Shown piece after piece: positions 1 through 7,937 of a stretch of 64,000 nucleotides of DNA. Position numbers and translations under genes: made by a program. The DNA comes from Pseudoalteromonas arctica (GTDB taxonomy: Bacteria; Pseudomonadota; Gammaproteobacteria; Enterobacterales; Alteromonadaceae): positions 1 through 64,000 of the forward strand of contig NZ_JABBMT010000019.1 of assembly GCF_012927645.1 (NCBI RefSeq), in the 5' to 3' direction. The notes under the pieces are model-generated. The model did no database searches and was not told the DNA's origin. It saw only the letters and a list, made by a program, of their open reading frames with translations. Position 1 is the first letter of the stretch, and every line of letters begins with the position of its first letter.

Positions 1-126
1 ATGATCTTGTAGTGCATGACTACATCTCAACGTGCTTGCAACATATTGCAGAGCAGCCAAGTAACCTTGAGCCACTGCTACCTTGGAATATTAAGCAAGG
101 CTAGGTGTCGTTAGCTATACGCTTAC
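1..126 (+). mobile_element. Right end of an IS66-family-like insertion sequence (partial)
   Basis: The first 126 bases look like the end of an insertion sequence that extends off the left edge. It carries the last codons of a transposase (separate entry). It ends at 126 with ...CGCTTAC, which read inward on the minus strand is GTAAGCG, the terminal sequence I associate with IS66 elements. The minus-strand gene next to it loses its reading frame exactly at this border, supporting an insertion. IS66 elements usually duplicate 8 bp of target; bases 127-134 (GTTTTTTC) would be this side's copy, but the other end is outside the window. Confidence 0.65.
3..104 (+). CDS. IS66-like transposase, C-terminal end only (partial)
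   Basis: This plus-strand frame is open from the window edge and stops with TAG at 102-104, encoding 33 residues. It contains the stretches HDYISTCLQHI and EPLLPWNIKQG. A terminal LLPWN-type motif after a helical HDY segment is typical of the C-terminal domain of IS66 DDE transposases (TnpC). The stop lies about 20 bp inside the putative element end, as expected. Only the C-terminus is visible, so catalytic residues cannot be checked. The assignment comes from a short tail and its location. Confidence 0.6.
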   Translation, partial: DLVVHDYISTCLQHIAEQPSNLEPLLPWNIKQG

Positions 127-282
127 GTTTTTTCGATAAGTATCCGCAGTAGTAAACATACCATTAACAAAAAATAAGCGCAGATGGTCCACTTTTTTTG
201 AGCAGTATCTATCAAGGCTTTTGATCTCAGCTTGTACGTTTTGAGCGAGTATAAATAAAAAAATTAATAAATATATTTTCAT
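115..282 (-). pseudogene. Secreted protein gene truncated by the IS66-like insertion
   Basis: The ATG at 282 overlaps the stop of the upstream gene in an ATGA arrangement, so the two were probably translationally coupled. The frame encodes a signal peptide (MKIYLLIFLFILAQNVQA) followed by a mature part containing LRLFFVNGMFTTADTYRKN. After the Asn codon the frame enters the IS end and stops at TAG (115-117), leaving 55 residues. The FFVNGMFTT strand-turn resembles the first strand and nucleophile-side loop of some alpha/beta-hydrolase-like secreted proteins, but this is a weak resemblance. The rest of the gene, if it survives, lies beyond the element to the left. Confidence 0.6.
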
Positions 283-1139
283 TTCATTATCCCTTCTAGC
301 ATTTGGCAGTCTTTATCTGCTACATAATGAAAATCGTCATCCCAAGGAATTAGATCATGAGCTTTATTTTGTGCTTTACGATTAGCATAGGCCCTATCTA
401 TAGTATTAAAGTACATCAGTTTAGGATTGCGATAAGAAGGGAACGTATTCTGTATCATTTCAGTGCAGAAGCTTATATTTATAAAATCTAAAATAATCTG
501 CTTCCCAATTTCAGTATCTAAATTTGGGATACGGCCTTGCTCAATATCAATAACCAGTTGCAATGTTGAAGCGGCACCTAAACTGAAGGTGATGAGCTGT
601 GGAGAATCAAATTTTTCATACACATAGCGCTCATAATCGTCGCGGATACCGTTGTCATTTTGATCAACACCGTCCAACGTTTTATAGTCGTCAGGGTGTT
701 CGGGTGGCAAATCTGGGGTTAGATAAAATAAATCTTTAATTCGCTGCCAGCTACTGTGAGGTTTAGGTTCGTTATTCTCGTTCCAGTAGCGGGCATGGTA
801 GTAGTCGGCTCCGTGTTTTACAAGGTTGCCGGCTTGATACACTTTGTTTGCTTGCCATTTTTCTATCACAGTATTTTGCAGCCAAATCCAACCATCCCAA
901 TGGGGTTGGTTTTCTATTGGCTCAATGCCTTTAACCCAAAAAGCGGCAATAAATAAGCTGTTGTTGTGAGTAACAACATCACCGGCTACATAAATTGAGC
1001 GAGCATTCCATTGTGGGTGGTTTGGTTGAATATCGGTTAAATTTATATTTTTAGATTGTGGGTTAAGCTGAAAAATATTTGTCGCGTAAGCGTGCGAACA
1101 AAAAAGTAACCAAGCAATAATAATGATGAGTTTAGTCAT
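279..1139 (-). CDS. Secreted protein with two CBM5/12-like repeats
   Basis: The 286-residue product has a signal peptide cut after about residue 19 (SHAYA). Two Trp-rich repeats follow, about residues 44-88 and 95-135. Each has the pattern W-(N/Q)A...YxAGxxVxHxxxxYxA...W of the carbohydrate-binding module 5/12 (chitin-binding) fold. A third part holds a calcium-loop-like motif DQNDNGIRDDYERY near residues 158-171, common in secreted proteins of marine Alteromonadales. The C-terminal 110 residues are not recognised. The start is ATG with AAAGGA 7 bases upstream. The stop overlaps the start of the IS-truncated gene, so they were an operon. A role in binding an extracellular polysaccharide is inferred; no catalytic domain is visible. 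Confidence 0.7.
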   Translation of the reverse strand: MTKLIIIIAWLLFCSHAYATNIFQLNPQSKNINLTDIQPNHPQWNARSIYVAGDVVTHNNSLFIAAFWVKGIEPIENQPHWDGWIWLQNTVIEKWQANKVYQAGNLVKHGADYYHARYWNENNEPKPHSSWQRIKDLFYLTPDLPPEHPDDYKTLDGVDQNDNGIRDDYERYVYEKFDSPQLITFSLGAASTLQLVIDIEQGRIPNLDTEIGKQIILDFINISFCTEMIQNTFPSYRNPKLMYFNTIDRAYANRKAQNKAHDLIPWDDDFHYVADKDCQMLEGIMK

Positions 1140-1460
1140 TTTAAAATCCTTTTAATTTTCGTTTCATTACTTTTTAAATCAAGTCCATTTTTTAGGTAAA
1201 TGCAAGGTAGGAGGATTAAATATTTCAAAACCATTGATGAGTTTGAAAAGTAGCAACACTTTGTAGGTTGTCCTTTAGGTCGATATGTGAATTTCACCAC
1301 AGAGCTCACAGAGGCGCTTCGCGCTGCACTGAGGTTCAATATAGATTTTCAAACTTAACTCTGCTGCAAGTAATTTATCCTTGAAGCTGGGTTACTGTCA
1401 GCATCCATGCCTTCACTTCCTCACTCTTACAATTGTTATTTGTAAAAGTGAGTTTTCTTA
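1140..1460. other. Intergenic region with a hairpin and a repeat-like segment
   Basis: No convincing gene. A minus-strand frame here lacks coding character and ends inside the next gene's start. At about 1298-1340 lies a GC-rich stretch containing CACAGAGCTCACAGAGG and GCGCTTCGCGC, which looks like a short interspersed sequence rather than unique DNA. At about 1421-1454 an imperfect inverted repeat (CTCACTCTTACA ... TTGTAAAAGTGAG) precedes TTTTCTT on the plus strand; it may be a weak terminator for the MFS gene that ends at 1461. Confidence 0.4.
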
Positions 1461-2654
1461 TTAAATAGCAGTTGTTAAACTTTTTTGTTTACCCATTTGC
1501 AATGCACTCAGTAACCACATTATAAACCCTCCAGAAAACAATAGCGCAGCGACGTACCCTGTTTGATTTGGTAATGCGCCATTTGCAATAACGAGGCCAC
1601 CAACCCAAGGACCAATTGCATTTGCAGTATTAAATGCGCATTGTACAAGTGCGCCAATCATAGCGTGACCGTTTGGTGATACATCCATCAGCATAGATTG
1701 AATAACAGTGCTAAGTCCGACACTAAAGCCGACAAAAAATATAACCGCATAAAGTAACCAAATGTTATGGCTTGCCATGACGTAAGTTACTGCAAAAACG
1801 ATTGCACCAACAAGTACTATACCGGTGGTTTTAAGGGGCGAATGATCCGCTGCCTTACCTAAAATATAATTGCCCAGCGTACAACCTATGCCAAACATAA
1901 CCATTGCAATAGAAATAGTGTAAGCAGGGGTGTGGGTGACCACTAAAATTGTATCGGCAATATAAGTATAAATGCAAAACACCCCGCCAAAGCCAACAAT
2001 AATGATCCCTAAAATTGACCAAACCAGCTTATTTTTTAGTACGCTCAACTCGCTTAATAGCGACGAAGGGGCTGAATTTTTTGTGTTTGGTATAAACTTT
2101 ACAATTAGAATTAACGCAACAAGTGCCAGCACTGCGGTGCCCGCTAAACAATAACGCCAGCTAAAATTTTGACCGACTAAAGTAACCATAGGCACACCAA
2201 CAATCGTTGCAATGGTAATCCCCATAAATACTTTAGACATAAAGCTGGCACGTTTATTGGCTGGTGCTATATCTGCGGCTAATAAAATGGCAACAGCAAA
2301 ATAAGCTCCGTGTGGTAAACCACTTAAAAAGCGAAATAATATTAGCTGCTCTAATGAATTAGCAAATGCGCTTAAGCCGTTAAATATAAACATCATCGAC
2401 ACAAATAATAGTAAAGCATTACGCTTGCGCATGTTTGCTGTGGTGATCATAAAAAACGGTGCACCGATCACCACGCCAATCGCATAGGCGCTAATGGTAT
2501 AACTGCTTTGTGCTGGTGTTGAGGCAAATGTTTCGCTGAACAGTGGCAGCATCGGCATCATCGACAATTCCGATAAGCCTAAAATAAAAGTACCCAGTGC
2601 AAGTACTAACAAAATAGCGGTAGTGCTTAGTGTATTGTTCACGACGCTTGCCAT
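1461..2654 (-). CDS. MFS efflux transporter, AraJ-like
   Basis: A 397-residue inner-membrane protein with about 12 hydrophobic helices in two six-helix halves, the size and pattern of DHA1-type major facilitator drug/sugar exporters. The segment LFRFLSGLPHGAYFAVA in the first half fits the AraJ/YdhP subgroup, where GxPHGxxF is conserved. Proteins of this family export sugars, nucleosides or drugs by proton antiport; the substrate cannot be read here. I start at the ATG at 2654 because AAGGG lies about 9 bases upstream; a longer frame from a TTG at 2687 has no such site. It is transcribed away from the copper receptor gene. Confidence 0.85.
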   Translation of the reverse strand: MASVVNNTLSTTAILLVLALGTFILGLSELSMMPMLPLFSETFASTPAQSSYTISAYAIGVVIGAPFFMITTANMRKRNALLLFVSMMFIFNGLSAFANSLEQLILFRFLSGLPHGAYFAVAILLAADIAPANKRASFMSKVFMGITIATIVGVPMVTLVGQNFSWRYCLAGTAVLALVALILIVKFIPNTKNSAPSSLLSELSVLKNKLVWSILGIIIVGFGGVFCIYTYIADTILVVTHTPAYTISIAMVMFGIGCTLGNYILGKAADHSPLKTTGIVLVGAIVFAVTYVMASHNIWLLYAVIFFVGFSVGLSTVIQSMLMDVSPNGHAMIGALVQCAFNTANAIGPWVGGLVIANGALPNQTGYVAALLFSGGFIMWLLSALQMGKQKSLTTAI

Positions 2655-3113
2655 ATAGCTAAACCCTTGTAAAAAGACTGACGACAAAATATGAATAATT
2701 TATTTAATAAAATGCAGGAAGCTGCAATTTTGAAGAACCAATTAAACCGTGATTGTATGATAAAAGTAAGTCAGCGTCTTGCACTAAAAACAGTGTGTTT
2801 AGAGCAGAAAATACGATTTTGGATTGTAGCGTTTTTGGCTGAGTAGGAACGTTCAAACTTTCAACGACTTGATATGAACACCTTGGTTGTTAAGCGAAAT
2901 ACTGATGCAAAATAAATTTGCTGTCGCTCCAAAATAAATTTGCAGTGGTCGTGGCTATTTTATGTTTTTAGTGTTTTAAAAGTTATAAGCGTGTTTAAAT
3001 AAGAGCAATGAACATCGAGCAAGAGTTGGGGTGCGACAATTTGTCGCGTGTTCAGTGTTGTCGTCAAGTTATATACTTTGTTTATCTTAAACCTGTTGTA
3101 ATTAAAGTATAAA
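2655..3113. other. Divergent intergenic region between MFS and copper receptor genes
   Basis: 459 bases without a supported gene. It should carry promoters for both flanking genes. It contains a perfect 14-bp direct repeat with a 22-bp period (separate entry). AT-rich tracts lie near 3070-3113. No terminator or RNA gene was seen. Confidence 0.5.
2908..2943. repeat. Tandem 14-bp direct repeat, possible operator
   Basis: The sequence CAAAATAAATTTGC occurs at 2908-2921 and again identically at 2930-2943, 22 bases apart start to start, about two helical turns, so a regulator could sit on the same DNA face at both. Each copy has a partly palindromic core (AAATAAATTT). It lies 170-205 bases upstream of the TonB receptor start. 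No regulator is identified. Confidence 0.4.
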
Positions 3114-5249
3114 ATGAGCAACCACAATTTATTTATTAACTCACGTTCTGTACTTTCTCCGTTAGCTGTTTGCATAGCAAGTTTACTTTCTCCTTATGTA
3201 CTTGCTGATGATTCAATTGAAGTGATTGAAGTTCAAGGCCAAAACGTTAACAGTCATGCAAATTTAGGTTCTGCTGAACAGCTTTTAACTGAGTTGGGGG
3301 TGGATTTTTCTGCGGCAGGTGGCGTATCTAGTTTACCTATATTAAATGGCATGATGGGCGATAGAGTTAAAGTACTGGTTGATGGCGCAGATATTACCGC
3401 AGCCTGTGGCAACCAGATGAACCCGCCATTATCTTATATTTCGGCTAATCAAGTATCGTCTTATCAAGTGGTTGCAGGTATTTCGCCAGTAAGCGCTGGT
3501 GGCGATAACATTGCCGGCGTCATTGTAGTAAACACTATTGCTCCACAATATAGTGAGAGTGACACTCTAGATTGGCATTCAGGTTATGTATCGGCGCAGT
3601 ATCGCAGTATAAACAATGCGCAAGCGCTAAGTGTTGGCGCACGACTTGCCAATGACAGCTTTAGTTTAAATTATCAAGGTGCCTTTGAAGACGCTGATAG
3701 TTATGACGATGGTAATGGTGATCTAGCATTAGATACTCTATATCGCGTACAAAATCATGCATTAACTGCAGCGCTGCGAGATGAAAAACAACAGCTAGTG
3801 GTTAAATTAACGCATCAAAAAATACCCTTTCAGGGCTTTGCTAATCAATACATGGACATGACGGATAACACCAGTTATGGCTTAGTCACTCAGTATAAAC
3901 GCCAACTTAAAAGTGGTGAGTTTCAAGCGCAAATAAACTTTAATGACGTAAAGCACGAAATGGGTTTTTTCAGCGCTGAAAAAATCGGCATGATGCCGAT
4001 GAATACCGACGCGCAAGATATCAGCTATCAACTTAATTGGCGTTTAGACTTTAATGCTGACACTGCATTACTGCTCGGCCAAGAATACTATGGTTACCGC
4101 ATTGATGATTGGTGGCCTGCGATTGAAGGCTCAATGATGATGGGGCCTAACGACTATGTAAATATTAATGACGGTGAACGCGACCGCTACACTGGTTTTG
4201 CTGAGTTGCAAAAGCAGCTAAATAACAAGTGGTGGCTCTCTGCTGGTACACGCATTGAATATGTACAAACTAATGCAGGCGAAGTGCAGCCATATAGTGA
4301 CATGAGTATGGATATGGGCGGCATGTCAGGCATGCATGGCATGGTTAATCCTAATCTTGCCGCTGCAAAAGAATTTAATGCCATGGATCGCGCGCGTAGT
4401 GACACGCTTGTAGATGCCAGTCTATTGCTACGCTATCAAGTGACTAATGAAGATGAACTACAATTTGGCTTAGCACGTAAAAATCGTGCGCCTAATTTAT
4501 ATGAACGTTATAGCTGGGGTGTCAGCACGATGTCGACCAGTATGATTGGTTGGTTTGGTGATGGTAATGGTTATATTGGTAACCCAGACTTAGCAGCCGA
4601 AACCGCGCATACCATCAGCACTAGTTACACTACATCGGCAAAAGACGGTACATGGCAAATAACAGCTAACGCTTGGTATACCCAAGTAAATGATTATATT
4701 GATGTTACAGTTATTGGCAGTACTAATCGCACTGCTATGTCAGTAACACAACGTAACACCTTACAATTTACTAATTTAGACGCGACTCTTTATGGCGCTA
4801 AGCTTGAGGGTATTATGCGTGTTGTTGATAGTAAAAATGCAGGCACATGGGATTTAACCGCCGCGCTTACTAGCACCCATGGCGAGCGTGATGATAGTGA
4901 TGAGCCGCTATATCAAATAATGCCACTACACAGTAAAATAGCCCTTGAGCAACAATTCGGTAAATGGCAAAACTCATTAAGCTGGCAGTGGGTCGATAGT
5001 AAAACCCGCGTTGATCCGCGTCGATTAGAAAACCAAACCGACAGTTATAGTTTAGTGAGTTTAGCAACTAAGGCGACATGGGATAAGCTAACAGTTAAGT
5101 TGGCAATTACTAACTTACTTGACGAATACTACCAGCAGCCTTTAGGTGGGGTCAGTATTGCTGATTTTAAAACAGATATGAGCCAAGGTTTTAGCCAATT
5201 AGCAGGGCAAGGCCGTTCAGTAAATGCAGGCATCAGCTACGCGTTTTAA
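3114..5249 (+). CDS. TonB-dependent copper receptor, OprC/NosA type
   Basis: A 711-residue outer-membrane receptor with a signal peptide cut near Ala31 (SPYVLA). The plug domain follows (about residues 40-150) with GMMGDRVKVLVDGADI and then C98-GNQ-M102. The CxxxM spacing matches the Cys/Met pair that binds copper in Pseudomonas OprC as I recall it. The barrel follows and ends in the usual C-terminal aromatic (SYAF). Two Met-rich surface stretches (EKIGMMPMNT, and DMSMDMGGMSGMHGM near residue 400) support copper as ligand. Such receptors import copper, or help deliver it to enzymes such as N2O reductase, using TonB energy. A short gap separates it from the convergent LysR gene. No strong Shine-Dalgarno precedes the ATG. 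Confidence 0.87.
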   Translation: MSNHNLFINSRSVLSPLAVCIASLLSPYVLADDSIEVIEVQGQNVNSHANLGSAEQLLTELGVDFSAAGGVSSLPILNGMMGDRVKVLVDGADITAACGNQMNPPLSYISANQVSSYQVVAGISPVSAGGDNIAGVIVVNTIAPQYSESDTLDWHSGYVSAQYRSINNAQALSVGARLANDSFSLNYQGAFEDADSYDDGNGDLALDTLYRVQNHALTAALRDEKQQLVVKLTHQKIPFQGFANQYMDMTDNTSYGLVTQYKRQLKSGEFQAQINFNDVKHEMGFFSAEKIGMMPMNTDAQDISYQLNWRLDFNADTALLLGQEYYGYRIDDWWPAIEGSMMMGPNDYVNINDGERDRYTGFAELQKQLNNKWWLSAGTRIEYVQTNAGEVQPYSDMSMDMGGMSGMHGMVNPNLAAAKEFNAMDRARSDTLVDASLLLRYQVTNEDELQFGLARKNRAPNLYERYSWGVSTMSTSMIGWFGDGNGYIGNPDLAAETAHTISTSYTTSAKDGTWQITANAWYTQVNDYIDVTVIGSTNRTAMSVTQRNTLQFTNLDATLYGAKLEGIMRVVDSKNAGTWDLTAALTSTHGERDDSDEPLYQIMPLHSKIALEQQFGKWQNSLSWQWVDSKTRVDPRRLENQTDSYSLVSLATKATWDKLTVKLAITNLLDEYYQQPLGGVSIADFKTDMSQGFSQLAGQGRSVNAGISYAF

Positions 5250-5265
5250 GTAAACTACCTATACC

Positions 5266-5299
5266 TAATATAGCCATGATGGTCAACATGGCTATATTA
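5266..5299. terminator. Bidirectional hairpin between the convergent receptor and LysR genes
   Basis: Thirteen-base perfect arms TAATATAGCCATG and CATGGCTATATTA enclose an 8-base loop. The structure lies just after the receptor stop and overlaps the stop codon of the LysR gene read on the other strand. The A/T ends of the stem give U-rich transcripts both ways. Confidence 0.7.
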
Positions 5300-6184
5300 T
5301 TGCTGGCGGCAAAAATCTATAAATTGCATCAGTAACGGATTTTTATATTTGTCTTTGTGCATTACTAACCAAAATTGCCTTTGCATGGGGTGGTTTAAAT
5401 TAAGTTTTGTAACGCGGCCATCTTGTAAAGCGTATTGTGCCGCGAGTGACGATAAACACCCCAGCCCTAAACCTTCAGCAACGCAATTGATCAGTGCCTC
5501 TGTCGTGTTGAGCTCAAAGCTTTGGCTCCAATTATCGATATGAGTAGCAAGGTTTTGTAAAAAGAATGAGCGTGAACCAGAGCCAGCTTCCCTTAATACC
5601 CATTCGCTGTTTGCCAAGTCATTAAAACTAAGCTGTGGTTTTGCGGCTAAAGGGTGGGATAGCGGGGCAATAATACACATAGAATCTTGACTAAACACGG
5701 TTGAGATTAAGTCGCTTTGCTGGGCTTGGCCTTCTATTAGTGCAATGTCGAGTTCAAAATCACGCAGTTTTTGACAAATAAGCTCAGAATTTGAAATAAA
5801 AACTTGCTGTGAATAATGCTGCTTGTGTTGGCGAAATCCACTAAGTATAGAGGGTAACACATGATTACCAATGGTATCGCTGGCACCTATTCTTACGATG
5901 CCGCTGGCTTTTGCGTGGGACGAAAAAAGCGCATTAATATCATTTGCTCTGTGCAGTAATTCATCGGCAAGGGGCAGTAATTTTTGCCCTTCTTGATTTA
6001 AAATTAAGCGATGATTTACTCGGTCAAACAGTGGGTGGCCTAATTGTTTTTCAAGCTCGCTAAGCGCCATACTGAGCGCCGCTTTAGACAAGTAAAGCCG
6101 CTCTGAGGCTGCGGTAAGTGTTGCATGCTGAGTAATACCTACAAACACTTTAAGTTGTTTAAGAGAAATATTCATGAGTTTCAT
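5297..6184 (-). CDS. LysR-family transcriptional regulator
   Basis: A 295-residue LysR-type regulator. The N-terminal winged helix-turn-helix is clear (LKQLKVFVGITQHATLTAAS, then LYLSKAALSMALSELE), followed by a type-2 periplasmic-binding-like effector domain from about residue 90 (VRIGASDTIGNHVLP). The helix pattern and the SDTIGNHVLP strand recall the YeiE/CysB-like branch. It is divergent from the TDT-channel gene at 6286 with about 100 bases between, the usual arrangement of a LysR protein controlling its neighbour. ATGs at 6184 and 6175 are both possible starts; no Shine-Dalgarno decides. Confidence 0.9.
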   Translation of the reverse strand: MKLMNISLKQLKVFVGITQHATLTAASERLYLSKAALSMALSELEKQLGHPLFDRVNHRLILNQEGQKLLPLADELLHRANDINALFSSHAKASGIVRIGASDTIGNHVLPSILSGFRQHKQHYSQQVFISNSELICQKLRDFELDIALIEGQAQQSDLISTVFSQDSMCIIAPLSHPLAAKPQLSFNDLANSEWVLREAGSGSRSFFLQNLATHIDNWSQSFELNTTEALINCVAEGLGLGCLSSLAAQYALQDGRVTKLNLNHPMQRQFWLVMHKDKYKNPLLMQFIDFCRQQ

Positions 6185-6285
6185 GTTTAGTTTTTATGAA
6201 CGTGTATTCTATATAATTATATTTAACTAAACAAAATGCAAGGTTAAACTTCTTTCTAAGATAACCAGTGAGTGTGGAGTAAAAA

Positions 6286-7260
6286 ATGTTTAATTGTATA
6301 AAAGCCAAAGTAATAACTGCACCTACCCCAATGGGTGGATTAGCTTTAGGTATAGCCAGCCTTGGTTGGGCTTGGGAAAACCTGTTTAATGTAAATGGTG
6401 CAGCACAATACACTGGGGCAGCAATTGCGAGCGTATTATTGTTAATACTTGGCTTAAAATTTTTACTGTACCCACAATTACTAAAAGCCGATTTAGCACA
6501 CCCTGTTGTAGGTAGCGTTGTACCTACTTTTGCTATGGCAACGTTGGTAGTATCTAATTCGTTAGGGCACATTAATCCATTAGCAGGGGATGTACTTTGG
6601 GTTGGCGCATTTTTATTGCACTTAGGATTTTTACTAAACTTTACTATTCATCGTGTTCGTGAATTTAAAATTGAGCACATGGTGCCAAGTTGGTTTGTAC
6701 CACCAGTAGGTATTATTGTTGCCGATGTGGCGTTTTCGGGTAATCCTGCATTGCTTTTTTTAGCACAAGGGGCGCTTTATTTTGGCATGCTAATGTATGC
6801 AGTCATGTTGCCGTTAATGATTTACCGGATAATATTTGCTGAGCAAATACCTGATACTGCACAGCCCACATTGGCTATATTAGCGGCGCCGGCAAGCTTA
6901 TCGTTGGCGGGGTATTTCACTGTAGTGACCCAGCCATCGCCAGTGATAATAGGGGGGTTATTTGGTATTGCCATACTAATGACATTAATTATTTATACGG
7001 CATTTTTTAAATTACTACGCCGCACATTTTGCCCAGGTTTTGCTGCATTTACTTTTCCCATGGTCATTGGTGCTACGGCGTTATTTAAACTCGCGGATTG
7101 GATGCTAACTATGAATGTAGATGTACAGTTTATAAACCAAATACATCATTTAGCGGTAGTTGAATTACTAGTAGCAAGCGCTGTGGTTGGCTATGTAGCG
7201 ATCCGTTATACGCATTATTATTATTTTAGCTCCTTGGCTTTAAACGGCTTGAGGGTGTGA
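6286..7260 (+). CDS. TDT-family (TehA/SLAC1-like) anion channel or exporter
   Basis: A 324-residue polytopic membrane protein with about ten hydrophobic helices. The opening KVITAPTPMGGLALGIASLG and the inner HMVPSWFVPPVGI are typical of the TDT superfamily, which includes TehA, SLAC1 anion channels, the malate permease Mae1 and the sulfite pump SSU1. The likely function is movement of a small anion (sulfite, C4-dicarboxylate or chloride/nitrate) across the inner membrane; sequence alone does not choose. It is divergent from a LysR regulator, which probably controls it. ATG start with a GAGT-type upstream sequence (GTGTGGAGTAAAAA). Confidence 0.85.
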   Translation: MFNCIKAKVITAPTPMGGLALGIASLGWAWENLFNVNGAAQYTGAAIASVLLLILGLKFLLYPQLLKADLAHPVVGSVVPTFAMATLVVSNSLGHINPLAGDVLWVGAFLLHLGFLLNFTIHRVREFKIEHMVPSWFVPPVGIIVADVAFSGNPALLFLAQGALYFGMLMYAVMLPLMIYRIIFAEQIPDTAQPTLAILAAPASLSLAGYFTVVTQPSPVIIGGLFGIAILMTLIIYTAFFKLLRRTFCPGFAAFTFPMVIGATALFKLADWMLTMNVDVQFINQIHHLAVVELLVASAVVGYVAIRYTHYYYFSSLALNGLRV

Positions 7261-7381
7261 AATTGTAATAGTTTGAATGGTAATACTGAGCTGGAGATTG
7301 AGAAAAAACACGTTTGAAAGCACGGCTAAATGCTTCAGGATTTTCAAAACTGGCCTCTAATGCAGTATCAACACGCTTCAT
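7226..7381 (-). pseudogene. AraC-family regulator remnant (C-terminal helix-turn-helix)
   Basis: On the minus strand, bases 7381 down to 7226 read open in one frame with the stretch SFENPEAFSRAFKRVF, the second recognition helix region of AraC/XylS regulators, followed by SQSPAQYY. Only about 50 codons remain. The dimerisation domain and first helix-turn-helix are missing; the upstream DNA is instead occupied by the DUF2986 gene, whose last bases overlap it in another frame. The frame's stop lies inside the 3' end of the TDT gene. Taken as a deletion relic. Confidence 0.6.
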
Positions 7382-7538
7382 CGTTTAAAGTGTCTATTTG
7401 CTGTTCTTGAGCCAGTAGTGCCAATCTTTCACGTTCAGCTTTAGACACATAAGCAGGCTTATTACTTTTATGTAATTTTGCATTTGCGCGCTTATCTTTG
7501 TTATTAAACTTTGTAACGATTTTCTTTCTGCGATTCAT
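7368..7538 (-). CDS. DUF2986 small basic protein
   Basis: A 56-residue, very lysine/arginine-rich protein starting MNRRKKIVTKFNNKDKR and containing KPAYVSKAERERL. This matches the DUF2986 family of small proteins in marine gammaproteobacteria, whose function is unknown. The ATG at 7538 is chosen because GGAG lies 6 bases upstream and family members begin with MNRRKK; a longer frame from 7586 adds 16 residues unlike the family. Its 3' end abuts an AraC relic. Confidence 0.8.
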   Translation of the reverse strand: MNRRKKIVTKFNNKDKRANAKLHKSNKPAYVSKAERERLALLAQEQQIDTLNDEAC

Positions 7539-7937
7539 GATCGACTCCATAATTTTAAGATGCGCATTATACTTCGTTGTATGCAAATATGACTAATAAA
7601 TTTATAAAATGTTTGTTATGTGGGCATTTTTAATGCTCTAACACATTAAAAATTTAGTTGCTCAAAAGTGACAAGATTTACTGTTAGCTCATTTATTTTA
7701 GAAACTCAACTATCCCTATAATATTATCGTTTATATCTCCTGCATTTTCTGTAATACCTCCTACTGATTTGATGACTAATCTTGCTCTTTTTAAAATTCT
7801 CAACTATAAGATGTTATTGATTTTATTACTAAATGGTAGTGGGTAGTAGTCATGATTTAAGTGGTTATTAAAGAGTAGTGTTGCTAATTCTATGATTTAA
7901 ATAGCTAATAAGAATGATTGAGTCAAAGGATAAAATG
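7539..7937. other. AT-rich intergenic region upstream of the chemotaxis transducer
   Basis: About 400 bases, very AT-rich, with no supported gene. It should carry divergent promoters for the DUF2986 gene and the transducer. Near 7850-7910 two similar segments (ATGATTTAAGTGG and ATGATTTAAATAG) form a loose direct repeat. Confidence 0.4.

Noticed and set aside
1136..1339. 67-codon minus-strand open frame
   Set aside because: Low-complexity, no Shine-Dalgarno, overlaps a repeat-like segment, no family.
2960..3175. 71-codon minus-strand frame
   Set aside because: Overlaps the start of the copper receptor and reads as shadow sequence.
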